Counted from the stretch's first letter, positions 18,533-29,169 are shown. The stretch is 38,165 nt of DNA from Chara braunii (GCA_003427395.1 BFEA01000753.1:523027-561191); one strand, 5' to 3'. Translations and numbers: made by a program. Notes: a model not told the origin generated them from the letters alone.

Positions 18533-19475
18533 TGAATCATTCGCCATGGAAACAATGCCCAACTTGCCTTTAAGATATACATGAACATGTTGCACAACTA
18601 CTTCTCTCTTCTTTTGGGCATATGACTAGACCATTCGCCATGGAAACAATGCCTAGCCGCCCTGAGCCGTTTAATATCCAAAATTTAGTATTTATCAGAC
18701 TTTGTTTTAAAGAGGAAAACAAATATGGGCAGGGGACTGAACCATTCGCCATGGAAACAATGTTCAGCTTGCCCATATTATTTCCATTTATACTTCGTAT
18801 TTTTCCCTTTCTCTTCTTGATGATATGGCTTAACGCTGGACCATTCACTATGGAAACAATGTCCAGCTGCCAGTTCACATGCAAATATATATAAAGTACT
18901 TTCCCTTTATGCTCAATTTAACTTATGTGCGTGGTTTTCAGGCCAATTTAAAACCATTCACCATGGAAACAATGCTTAGCCTTAGACNTGAACCATTCGC
19001 CATGGAAACAATGTTCAGCTTGCCCATATTATTTCCATTTATACTTCGTATTTTTCCCTTTCTCTTCTTGATGATATGGCTTAACGCTGGACCATTCACT
19101 ATGGAAACAATGTCCAGCTGCCAGTTCACATGCAAATATATATAAAGTACTTTCCCTTTATGCTCAATTTAACTTATGTGCGTGGTTTTCAGGCCAATTT
19201 AAAACCATTCACCATGGAAACAATGCTTAGCCTGAGACCAGAAATCCTCTCTCAGAATAAACAAGAACTTAAACACCTTCAATCAAGCAAACCCCCAGAG
19301 TTAACTAGAGCAACTAGGCCATTTACCATGGAAACAAATGCCTGGGTCCCCAGAAAACAACTAAACAAACACAGCAACCAGACCATTCACCATGGAAACA
19401 ATGCATGGTCCTTCAGAAAACAGTCAAATAAACACAGCCCTGAACGATTCACCATAGAAACAATGCTCAGGCTTT
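18533..19475 (+). repeat. Array of CATT/AATG stem-loops, copy 1
   Basis: Eight distinct sites (plus three copied by the duplication at 18989) contain CATTCRCCATGGAAACAATG or close variants: 18538, 18632, 18743, 18842, 18955, 19320, 19384 and 19446. CATT pairs with AATG, and at most sites the arms outside them pair too, usually with one bulged C. Examples are GCTGGA/TCCAGC (18835-18840, 18862-18867) and CTGAA/TTCAG at 18743. The first site is weakly paired. Arms are site-specific; the loop CCATGGAAAC is common to nearly all. Spacing is irregular, 60-115 bp. Confidence 0.85.
18738..19238 (+). other. 250-bp duplication around a single N (probable assembly artefact)
   Basis: 18738-18987 and 18989-19238 are the same sequence apart from one visible substitution near the join (CTTAGAC against CTGAGAC), separated by an N at 18988. 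Copies 2 and 3 have this block once. Unmerged contig overlap is the simplest explanation. Confidence 0.85.
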
Positions 19476-20639
19476 GATTGACCCTTCCAAACGCATGCAA
19501 GACTACCTTCCTCCCACCTTCCCCCAGTTTATCCCTTTGTCTGTTTTCAACCAAAATAAAGAAGAAACTTAGACTTTTCTCTCACACATTCCTTCCATTC
19601 AGCATGATTGGGTCCTGAAGAGAAAGCAAAAACCATAGGGACAACCTCATGCATACAACAGTCATACTGCAGGGGGATAAACAAACATGGGTGGTAGTAG
19701 GTTGTACAGATGGAAGTGGTTTACCTGACGATTCCCTGCCTCCAGAACTCCTCCTGAGTACCGTCAGGGCTCCCGCAATCGGTGGGTGGACTCCCCACAG
19801 AGTCTTGAGGCGGAACTACGGGTTGTAATCCTGCCTGCCGCCTTCCTCTCGTAACCAAGGACTAGATTGAGAGTTAGAAAGGCAGGAGGAGAAAGGTTTC
19901 AGACTATCATACCCAAGGAGGGTGCGCTCTGACTCGCGAGAGAGGGCCTTGTAATCTTCATGCGCCTGAGGGCCCCACAATGACAGCCAATGTGACAGCT
20001 TGGTCAGACCGGAGTCAAATGTCCAGCTCAACTGCCAAAATTAATCCTCCGACGATCTCTTGATTTGCAACACTAACTCCCTATTTTGCCTAGCCTGACC
20101 TTCTCTCCAAGCCTCGTTCGATCGCAGGCACACAACAACATGACGCTACAGCAGTACTGAGCAATGGCCAGCTGCAATAGCTGCAGTCCGTGCCCAGTAT
20201 GCAGCAACAGCACCTTGTGCACAATTCATAGCAGCCCGCTGCAGTAGCCTGTGTACAATCTACAGCAGATAAAAGTGCACAGTAGTGTAGATCAGTAGCA
20301 ATCAGCAACACCACCTTGGTATTTTGCAGGTATAGGCTATGTAGGCCGTCGTCGTGCCCAGGTACATGCTTTCTTTCCTCCCCGTGGTCTCCTCCATTCA
20401 CCTGTCTCCGGTCGTGGCCGATGCCACCGTAAAACTAAACGTCGAAGATGAAAGTCACGACCACAATACAGACCCGACTGCCTATCTTGGCTACCCACAC
20501 CCGTTCCCCTGACAGTCAGTGTACCGGCATGCAGCTTGCAGACGAATCTTCCGTTATCACCTACAGGCAACACGGACATCCGAACCTGATAGCCCCCATC
20601 TCGAAGTGCGTGATTTCGCTGCAGCTCTTTCGTTTTCCT

Positions 20640-21960
20640 TCGACCCCTTTTGCTCTTTTCCTTACTGAATGCACCTGGCACACCCTTCAGCCTAGGTTCG
20701 CTCACCCTTTTAACTCCAAATCTACTATCCTTCTCTTAAATCTATCTCCACCATTCATTTCGTAGCCGTGCAAAACCCTCGATTAACTCCCTGACTCGTT
20801 CGATTTCCATCCACAGTCGAACGAACCATACCTCTCTTTCTCCACCTTCGTTCTCGTCCCCGTCATAGCCCGCGCACTAACTTTCTTACTAACCTCCTCA
20901 ACTACCAACCCATCACTAAATCTGACTGCAGAATCCGGATTGCCCGCCTCGAAAACTCCGGATCCAGCCTTCTTCTGCCCGTTTTCATCAAGAAATGGGA
21001 AAGATCAATGATCTACCTCCGTACTTCTGTATATGCACCTTGCGCTGAACCCCGTCCAAGTTCATTCACTTTCCTCCTTACCCCCCGCAGTCTATCTCTC
21101 CTCTAAATCTTATCCTACTAACTCTCTCTCTAATCTAACTTCGTATTCTGGTTCGCAACACAAAAAGAACACAGTTTATAACTTTATTTCGCTCGATTCC
21201 GTTAAGAATCGGGTGAAATATCGCTTTTTCCTATCTCTGCTACAACCCCTTTCGGTCACCTCCGCGCAGCTCATTTCATGGTAACCTCTAATTACTAACT
21301 CTAGAACTAAAACTAACATCAAGAATAGGACCCGGAACTTTGGGAACGAGACCTCCCTCGCCCGTTCTCATCAAGAAACGGGCTAGACCTTCGTTTTGCA
21401 ATCCCGTTCACTTCCGCCATAGCCATCACGCAGCCCACTTCTACTCTAGTTTCCTAAACACTAACTCCGTCGCCAGTCTAACCTCATTTCCATATTCGCC
21501 TCCTCTAGAAACCCGGATCTCGACTCTGTCCCCGTTCAACTCCATCGAGAATCGAGCACGTTTGCACACTTTGGCCTGTGCCTTGCCTTCTCTCCGCCAT
21601 CTTCAGCCCTCTAACGTGCATGCACCTGGCGCGGGTCCTCGACCAGATTCGCCCCCGTTCCTCCGAGCTTCGTTCCCCGTCTCAGCGCTCTACCTGCCTC
21701 TACTGGCGCAGCCCCTCCGTTCCCGTTCCCTCTCTCTCTCTTTCTGTGCTACTCTCCAGTCTGCATGCACCCGGTGCTACCCCCTGCCTGTGCCACCTAC
21801 CTTTCCCCGTCGCCTGTTGCCCGTTTCGCCTAGCACCATTGCCTATCCGGAGTCATTTGGCCCCCTCCCCTTTGTTGCATCCGCCTACTCACGCCGCCGT
21901 TGCTCCCCTTTCATCGCTGCGCCTGCCTCCCTACCTTAGCGCCCGCTTCCACAACACTCG
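20640..21960 (+). repeat. Pyrimidine-rich internal domain with CCCGTT/AACGGG hairpins, copy 1
   Basis: Diverged repeats of a few hundred bp share TCTAATCTAAC..ATATTC-type blocks and a hairpin motif. GCCCGTT/AACGGGC at 21360-21383 is perfect; CCCGTTTTCATCAAGAAATGGG lies at about 20978-20999; CGATTC/GAATCG lies at about 21194-21211. Related sequence occurs after copy 2 at 33130-33960. Frames through it are Pro/Ser-rich by composition only. Confidence 0.6.
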
Positions 21961-22374
21961 CCACCCGCTGCGTTTTCTGTTGGTAGCCGCCCGACTCTGC
22001 TGCCTCACCCTATCGCAGTGTTCTGTCCGCCGTGCCTGCTCCGTTCTCCCTTTGGCTTGGCTGCTCGTTGCTCCCCTCGACCCCACAGCGCACCAGTGCG
22101 CCCTGCCGACGACCTCAACTGCTTCCCGTTCTGCCGGTAAGTACCCGACACAGTCAGTCCGCCGTCCGACGAGCACTGTATCCAGCAGATACCGCTGTCA
22201 CCCGTTTCTGCCCGCAGCTACCCTGTACCGCCCGACCGGCCCTGCTACCGCTCACTCCTGCCTTCGGGCATACTGCAGACCTCCTTACCCAAGGCGCTGT
22301 TGGCTTTTACTCGCCCGGCCCCACCGGTATCTAGCACAGATCAGCGCCAGATCCACTCCCCAACCTTTTGCCAA

Positions 22375-22444
22375 TCATCCTTGCGCAGGGGCCATGCTAA
22401 TCTCCTCTGTATTGTTCCAAATTTTAACGGATGTTCCGAAGGAC
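22375..22444 (-). pseudogene. U6: U6 snRNA 5' fragment
   Basis: The minus strand from 22444 reads GTCCTTCGGAACATCC, then ACAGAGGAGATTAGCATGG and CCCCTGCGCAAGGATGA, the 5' stem-loop, ACAGAGA-box region and central part of U6. Differences include loss of bases in the 5' stem, ATAAAATTTGG for ATAAAATTGG, and ACAGAGG in place of the invariant ACAGAGA. Homology stops after GGATGA, so roughly the last 30 nt are missing. No upstream TATA or plant USE is visible, so it is not a functional gene. It may be a retroposed or template-switch fragment carried by repeat copy 1. Confidence 0.88.
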
Positions 22445-23690
22445 TTTTTCTAGCGGCTAGCGCTTCCAAAGGCCGATCGGGCCCGCGACCTTTTCTTAGC
22501 CTGGTCGCGCCTGCATCCGTCTCCCTTTCTCGTCCGGATTCACCCCCTGACTTACGGGAGATTATGTAACGGCCGAACTGGCCACTCCACATCTCCGCGC
22601 GTGGTCGCACGGCCCTGCGGCACCCTGTCGGGACGACAGTAACCCCAGCCGGCACGGCCCAAGTGGACACCCCTTGGCCGTCGCTCCATACCCCAGCCCC
22701 GCCATCCGAGTTCAAACACGGGCCTGTACTTCAGCAGCGCGTGGGTGCACCACCGAGGTAGGCCCTTGGGGCCTGCCACACTCCCACTGTGCCGCGTCCT
22801 GAGGCAACCGGGGCGCGGTTCCAGCGCGGCCACGAAACAGTTGGAAGTTACACTCCAGTCATCCCTTATGGATTCAACATACTCCACGCGGCCCTATACC
22901 AACCCCAACCTCATGTCCCTAGGCCGGCCGCGAGCGGCAAACACATGAAAACTGAAACGAAAACCATAAAAGATATATATAACGAAATTAATAAAAACCC
23001 GAAAGGGGAAAAAAAGGGGGAAAATCCCGTGGCTTGGCCCACGGTCGCATCAGTTAGCAAAACCGAGGAGGATAGCCCCTCTGGGCCCTCCACCCCTCAG
23101 GTTTCGCTCCAAGCTGCTCCGCTGCTACTGCGCCAACGCCCGCTGGCCTAGATCCCCGAACCTCCGTAATATCAGCCCAATGTCGTAACCTATAGGGCTA
23201 AGCCCCAGCCTGGTACTAATGGAATTGAATCTCCTAATAAAGAGGTAGCCCACGACTTTTTGGGTCCGAGGAAAACACCCTACGCCACTTCCCGGCTCAC
23301 ACTCGCATAGAAGACCACCCAAAAACTCACGTCGACCTACCGGCCTAGCTGCGACTACCCGCCCTTAGCCAAACCCATCCGGTCCCATCATCTGGATTCC
23401 GCGTACGTCCGCACCGGCTTACTGAACCATTCACCGTACCCCGCGGAACCAGAGAACAACGCGCTCATATGTTAATTAGTTTAATCAAAACACCAATGAC
23501 GTATGTCGACCAAAATCCACGCCACGTCTGCCACTACAATCAAAAGCGGGAAAATCACGCGCGCCTTAAACTTGGGCGCCCACACGCCCCCCAATCTGGC
23601 CAAGTGCTTAGTCAACATAGCCCTCAGACATCGCAGCGTCCTGCACCGCATACTCAAACTTTTAGACCTAGCTTATTTTCTGTCATTTAC
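22445..23690. other. GC-rich internal region of copy 1, unassigned
   Basis: Overlapping frames on both strands reflect high GC, not genes. An A-rich patch at 22950-23030 and AATAAA near 23239 are visible. I recognise no domain or RNA here. Confidence 0.4.
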
Positions 23691-23752
23691 AAAACCCAGG
23701 GCGGATACCCTTGTAAGGGTATTCTCGCCGACAGCGTGCCATGCTGGGTTTT
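23691..23752. other. Compound nested palindrome near the right end of copy 1
   Basis: The outer arms AAAACCCAG (23691-23699) and CTGGGTTTT (23744-23752) enclose ATACCCTT/AAGGGTAT (23705-23712, 23715-23722). It lies about 30 bp before the point where LINE sequence appears to resume. Confidence 0.75.
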
Positions 23753-23789
23753 CGTTTGTCGGACCAGTAGAGGTATGAGAAGGGATGTT

Positions 23790-24760
23790 TCCCAATATTC
23801 TGTTCAACCTTAGATATCTTGTTGCTAACCCAAGTCTCGGTCCATTTTCTGTTGATTGCTTTCATTATAGAAAAGTTTTTTTCCGTTGCAGAGATAAGCC
23901 CCAAACCAGTTTCTGCTCAGTCGTGCTCTTAGGAGAACAATTTTTTTGCTTCAATCCACTTGATCATGTGGTTCGTCACCCATGCAGGAATACGAAAGTC
24001 TTTCAGGATGCTTGTGTTAAGTCTGAATAGGGAACAAACTTTCTCAAACTGTTCTTTAGTAGGATTTCCATGTATACAGGGTAGTGATAGGACATGCCTA
24101 TGAAAACTATAATTTGTTCACACCACATACATCTATCCTATACTTCCCCCCTAGCCAGTAAAAAATCTAGTCTTCTGCGAAGGGGGGGGGTGTTGGGGGC
24201 GGGTTGGGGTTCGAACAAGGTATAGCCTGAGTTTTCCGGATTGAGTATTTTGTACACATCAATCAAGGATTGAGATTCTATAAAGGAGGACAACATTACT
24301 GCATCTACCCTAATGGGAATTGGTGTAGGTGAGTCAAGGCCAAGGTTGAGGGTAGTATTCCAATCACCTGCCATGATCAGATCATTTACATCTGGGATTG
24401 AAGCCAGTAGGTCTGAGAAAAAATTAACTATGTCCAAGTATTCTAAAGAGGCATAGACTTACATCACAACCCAGTCCTCATCCCCTCCTGCCATCTTGGT
24501 CCAAAGACTCCAAACCCATTCACCCCCTGGGTCTATGAACGAGTCAATGATGTCTACCTCCATGTCTTTATGGATGAGAATTCTCACTCGGCCTTTTGTA
24601 CCATCAACCGGGGCCCAAAACTGGAGGCCGAACCACCAACCCTGCATGTTAGCCATCTTCTCATTGTTGAGTTTAGTCTCTTGGAAACAGAGGATATGGA
24701 TGAGAATGCACCCAAGACAAAAGTCTCAATCTTTTATTTTTATTTGAGGTGTTGCATAGG
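23790..24760 (-). pseudogene. LINE AP-type endonuclease and start of RT linker, broken
   Basis: One minus-strand frame holds ILCFQETKLNNEKM at about 24700 (QET motif with the catalytic Glu), GRVRILIHKDMEV, then a single TAA at 24461-24459. It continues as VYASLEYLDIVNFFSDLL, LIMAGDWNTTLNLGLDSP (GDWN motif), and RRRLDFLLARGEV (the S-R-D-F region). This is the apurinic/apyrimidinic-type endonuclease that nicks target DNA in LINE retrotransposition. Its downstream linker (MKAINRKWTETWVSN onward) runs to about 23790, where repeat copy 1 interrupts it. The RT half resumes at 15912. Confidence 0.8.
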
Positions 24761-25833
24761 TCGTCAATATATTAGTTTGCTATCTTAATCGTATTGGCCA
24801 GGACCATCTTTGAGGCCGCTGCCGCCTGAAATATGGATGCGGGCTGACCCAATTGGTATTTCCAATGAAGGCCGAGTGGTTATTTGTTTAGCCAAATTGT
24901 TGGAGTGCGCCAGGGAAAGAAATTTCTCTGCCTCTATTATGTCTTGGACTTCTGCCCTGATCAACCAACTCGCTACATTCTTGGTCGTGAGTACAACGTT
25001 TATTTTGACATTAAATTCGAGATCTGATCGGAGTTGGTTTCACTGGATCGCTGAACCCTCAATTGACACTAGATCTATAAAGGTAATGTGCATTATCATT
25101 GTGTTATTGGATGGGAGCTCTACGATGTGTCTGCCCATTTTGGGCAGGGGAACTTGCAGGATTAATACAATCCAAGAACCTTTCAGAACAAAAGTGTGAT
25201 GAACTCTCCCGCTTGCTGTTTTGAAGGTGAGCCTTTTACTACCATCGAAGAGATTTTTGAGTAACCATCTAGAGATTGCTGCATGAGGACACTCAGTCCG
25301 TTCGATGTCTTGGTCATGGTGGAGATCAGGAGGACGGATATTTCCCCTACTCTGCTCGTTCCTTTATCCTTTCTGGATAATGTTTCCATTGAAAGGGAGT
25401 CACTCAAGGATTTCTTAATGGGCTTTGACTAGATGGGACATTTCTTGCATAGAGGTGATGTGTCCCCTCCCCTCCTTCTAAATACTATTATTGTGTATCT
25501 AGGGGATGCTTGTCAGGTCACTAGATCTGAGTTTCTTTGCCGTTGCTTGTAAAGCAAGGGCGTCTTGCTGGCTTTGTCTAGTTTTTGTTATAGACAGGGA
25601 GCGCGTGCTTTGACCCTTGCCTTTCTTGCTGATTTTCGGTTTTCTGATTTGGGTCGTCTGCAGGTCAGGTTTTGCATTAAACAACACGGCTGGTTTCTCA
25701 TTATCTTCCATTGCCACTTTTTGTCCCTTCTAAGTCGGAAAGGCTTCTCGAGGGTTTGACTCTGTCATCTGAAGGGGAGGGGGAGGGGGTGGGGGGGGGG
25801 GTAGGAGGGACAATCCTCTGGTTTGCTTGAGCC
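24761..25833 (-). pseudogene. LINE region between ORF1 and endonuclease, decayed
   Basis: Minus-strand frames such as 25717-25499 (MAMEDNEKPAVLFNAKPDLQ, then a Lys/Arg/Ser-rich tail) and 25407-25183 continue the element. They shift frame and have no clear domain. A G-rich run at about 25775-25802 falls at the Pro-rich part of the frame that includes 25730-25945. Confidence 0.45.
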
Positions 25834-26442
25834 TCAAACCCAGGTGAGGATTTTCAATCTTCTCTTGCAGATTAAGAAAGAAAGTGGGGCAGTTAATATT
25901 GTTGACTTCTTTCCCGGGGGGCGGACCTTTGGAGGAGGAAGACAACTCTTCATTGCCATAGACTCCTCCTCATGGTTAGTGTTCCCTTTCGAGGTTTTTC
26001 CTGTCTCTTTCCCTACTTTACCTTTGTCAGCATCCATAGAGTGACTGAAATTCTCTTTGGGAGGAGCGTTTTTTTTTTTTTTTAGATATCGATGAGATTT
26101 TTTTTTTTTTTTTTTCCATACCTCAACCGACTTCCTTGATCCCTTCTCTGATTTCTTCTCTTTATCTTTCTCCTTCTCCTTTTCTCTCTCCTTTTCTCCC
26201 TCTCTCTCTTTCTTTCTCTCTATCTCCCTCCCCTTCTCCCTCCCATCTTCCCTTTCTTTTTCAATTTCTTGCTCCGTCTCCTTTTCTCCCAGTGTCTTCC
26301 TCTCATTCTCTCTTTCTCTCTCCATCCCTTTCTTTCTTTCCTTCTCTCCTTCTTTCTCTCTCTCTTTTCTTCTTCCCTCTATCTTACACTTTCCCTCTCT
26401 TTCTCTCTCCTTTCCCTCCTTCTTTGTCCCTCTCTCTCCCTT

Positions 26443-26494
<52 letters not shown>

Positions 26495-26590
26495 CGCCAC
26501 CCTTTTTTCGGCCATTTTTTTTTGTTGTGGAGGGGGAGTTTTTTTTTTACCATTTGGAACCTCCTTCAGAGACTCTATCATCACCAATTA
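25834..26590 (-). pseudogene. LINE ORF1-like charged low-complexity region
   Basis: An open frame of 239 codons (26553-25834) is dominated by Arg-Glu and Lys-Glu dipeptides. It is encoded by a GA-rich strand that includes a pure (TC/GA)n run at about 26446-26492 and poly-T/A runs at 26070-26115. Its C-terminal part is less repetitive (HSMDADKGKVGKETGKTSKG). It directly follows the zinc-knuckle-like end of the upstream block and precedes the endonuclease, so it reads as the basic/acidic tail of ORF1. Microsatellite expansion has probably lengthened it, and whether it was ever translated at this length is unknown. Confidence 0.5.
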
Positions 26591-27480
26591 GTGGAAATAG
26601 CGTTGACACTTCTTGCACCAGGGGGTGTTAAACCAGATGACTTTTAGTTCCACCCATCCATCTTCCTCCATGTCTATTATCATTCGTTGTTTATATCAGA
26701 CTTTGGCTGTGGGTTCCATATCGAATCGAACATCCCAGAGATCCGGCGCGATAGGATCTGCGTACGCATCATGAACATGCAGGATGTTCCCCAATGCTTT
26801 CGAAACAACACCCCGAATGTGGGGTCGGACTGAAATTGGGACTTGTATGACATTGTATCACCCTCACCCAAAAGTACCGATTTTTTTGTGCTTCCTAACA
26901 GTCATACAAGTCATTCTCTGACATTCACGGTTTGAAATGCACTGTGTACAATTTATCATCCATTTCGATTTTCTCTGTTTCCTTTTCAAGCATCCACGTG
27001 GCAATGTTCTTGGCACTCGACACTTGGGTAATCACATATTTTCCTTCATAGTGGAAAACCCCTCATTTAGGCCGGATGTTGGTCCCCCGCGAGATCGCCC
27101 AACCTCTTCATACATACGAATCAGACGATTTTTTACAGAGGTGGGGAGGGAAGTGGAGTCCTTGCCGAACAGGCTGGAACAACATAGTGACTGTATGTTC
27201 GTTGAGCCATTCGGCTTGGATTTCATACAAGCCTCTGTTGAAGTCAAAAGTTATCGGGGCTTATTCCTCCAGTAGGATGCCCTTCGAGTAGCAGTCCTCA
27301 AGCACCCCTCTAATGCGCTGTTTTTCTCCACCGGTATGGGGACAACGAAAGTGGGACTAGAGTCGGTCATTCGAACAATCTTGTTCATACATGACCTTTC
27401 TCCAAATGGATCGTGTGGCAACCACGTATAGATTCCCTCAAAGGAGGGTGTTCACTTCGAGCCCTAGAGCAAGCCGATGA
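26591..27480 (-). pseudogene. LINE ORF1-like nucleic-acid-binding region, frameshifted
   Basis: Blocks in different minus-strand frames make a consistent protein order: TFDFNRGLYEIQAEWLNEHT (about 27250-27180), SVKNRLIRMYEEVGR, KYVITQVSSAKNIATWMLEK and ETEKIEMDDKLYTVHFKP (27030-26940), then QVPISVRPHIRGVVSKALGN, DLWDVRFDMEPTAKV, one TGA, RMIIDMEEDGWVELKVIW and FNTPWCKKCQRYFH (ending about 26600). The closing W-C-x2-C-x4-H pattern suggests a zinc-binding knuckle. Position upstream of the endonuclease and the coherent order support a LINE ORF1. At least two frameshifts and several stops make it inactive. Confidence 0.6.
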
Positions 27481-28179
27481 TCCGTCGGTAGGAGAGACCG
27501 TGTGATCAGTGTATCTACCTGTAAGGCTGAAAGCACAAACCGAAAAGTACAAACATTAATATTCAGTGAGTGTCTCTTAGGGACGAAAGGGTTGGCTTCG
27601 GATGTCGGTTGCACCCAAACGTGGGGCTGAACATTGAAGAGCAACTTCGGTGGTGAAAGGACACCTTGGGAGCCTTGAGAACAACTAATCCAACTTGGGG
27701 CTACTTTGAGTGGATTAGTGTTGGGAATATACCTGACTGTCTTCGCCTGTGGCTGCTAGGGAAGCACTTGAAGTCATGAAGCAACTTATGGGCGGATCTT
27801 GGATTATTGGCAAGTACGATAAATCCTCCCCTAGCTGGGTGAAGTACGTTTAGCCTGCGGACCGTTTCCACCCTGGTAACAAATGAAGTTACCTCTTGGA
27901 GGAGACAACAGGCCTGCTTTCTAACGGGTCTCCCTACTGTAGCCCGCTGGCTACGGAGGAGGAAATAACGATGTACAACAGAACACCAGTATTGGAAGGA
28001 AAGTGGCTGAATAACTCGACATCGGCCACGGTGGCGATTGAGATTTACCGAAGGCGATGGAAAAACCCTAATTGCCGTAACAGTAAAAATTCCCCCATGG
28101 AAATTACCGTGGCAGATTAGGGATCGAAACGAAAATTAACGCTACCTTCACCGATTAGCGCTACTGGCTCCTTCGCCCC
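27481..28179. other. Unassigned DNA between LINE and repeat copy 2
   Basis: This could be the LINE 5' end or unrelated sequence. Short frames only. The start of copy 2 at 28180 cuts it sharply. Confidence 0.4.
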
Positions 28180-28699
28180 TGTCGAGCGCATCAGTCCCGC
28201 GCAGGGCGGGACCTTCCCGGCTGCGTTACGCAGGAGTTGATCGTAATTGCGATACACATGGAGCTTCTTCAGACCGCTCCAACGCGAGGTACAACTTTAC
28301 CTCCACCTACGGGAGCTGTCACCTCCCTTCAGTGGGCGTATCCCTGCCGAGCTACTCATCCACAATACGAAAGTTAATCAGTTACAATCACAGAGGTGGA
28401 GCAGCTGAGGGCGCTTCTCGTATACTTTGGCATAGGGGGTACGCGTGATCTCACGCCTCTATCGGATCCGCACGCGAACCGACGCACTGGGGGGCTGAAG
28501 TCCCAAGTGCGACTCGTCGTCAACTGACTAGGACGCATGCCACTCGCCACGCGTTACACCATGCTTAAAACATAAAAATAAAACACACACATATGGAACG
28601 ACACAAAACAAACAACACAACAACACTCTTACTCCCTTTTGTAGTCCTCCCATAACCTTTTAACGTAGAAATCAGATAGGCGTCATACGAGAGACTTAG

Positions 28700-28705
28700 T
28701 ATAAG
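28700..28705 (+). promoter_or_regulatory. TATA box of repeat copy 2
   Basis: TATAAG, 520 bp from the element start, with the downstream GGACGCAG and CATATCGACTAGCA conserved relative to copy 1. Confidence 0.55.
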
Positions 28706-29168
28706 ACCGGGTGGACGCAGAATCTTTTCATATCGACTAGCAGTGCAAGCATACGCAAGTGGTCATAATGATGGCGTACTATGTAGTACCCGTACTCATG
28801 TGGTCAACGTTAACCTCGAGGGTCACATTCGATACTCAAGTGTCGGCTGACACTCGCCTTGAGGGGTTCATCTTTCAACGCTAGACAACCGCTAAGTGCG
28901 GTTGAGAACAACCCCTCTGCGGAAAGTGGGTGGTACACAGGTTTATACTTGTGGTGAAAATCGTCTCTTATCACCCCGGAGACCAGTTCCATCATCCATG
29001 GCCTTGAAAAAACTCAAGGGGTTTAACTTTGACGGCTGTCACGGACTACAACGTCCAACCATAAAACTCTTAAAAAGCAAAGGATAAAAGGGGTTTCCAT
29101 TTTTTTCTCAATGCAGAGTTTGTTTAACCCTTGCGCACAGTCACAACATGCTGCCCGAACACCCATTG

Positions 29169-29169
<1 letters not shown>

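Larger units (their letters stand above)
15913..23785 (+). mobile_element. Long non-coding structured repeat, copy 1 (inserted in LINE)
   Basis: It begins TGTCGAGCGCAT, exactly as copies 2 and 3. It lies between the LINE endonuclease and RT halves, which are collinear on either side. Order: GC-rich U3-like 0.6 kb; TATA box; five-hairpin cluster; AATAAA; 125-bp tandem repeats; splice-donor-like site; CATT/AATG hairpin array; a block ending near GAGGGCCCCACAATGA (19968) that is still alignable with copy 2; then a GC- and CT-rich internal domain with a U6 fragment. No long ORF carries a recognised domain. The right end is approximate, and no target-site duplication was found. It resembles large non-coding retrotransposon derivatives, but no polypurine tract or second terminal repeat is seen. 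Confidence 0.7.

Noticed and set aside
18533-19475. CRISPR-like array
   Set aside because: The genome is eukaryotic, spacing is irregular, and the repeat is a stem-loop whose arms vary; no cas-like gene is present.
21340-22453. Long Pro/Ser/Arg-rich plus-strand frames (199 and 291 codons)
   Set aside because: They overlap each other in different frames within a pyrimidine- and GC-rich repeat, and one runs antisense through the U6 fragment. No domain is present.
15913-23785. Helitron identity for the long repeat
   Set aside because: A TC occurs near the start and a hairpin near the end, but no CTRR terminus, A-T insertion site or Rep-helicase sequence is seen.
25775-25802. G-rich run as a functional G-quadruplex
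   Set aside because: It could fold, but it lies in a decayed LINE frame and nothing else supports a role.
26136-26631. Ser/Leu/Phe-rich plus-strand frames
   Set aside because: They are the complement of the GA-repeat region of the LINE ORF1.
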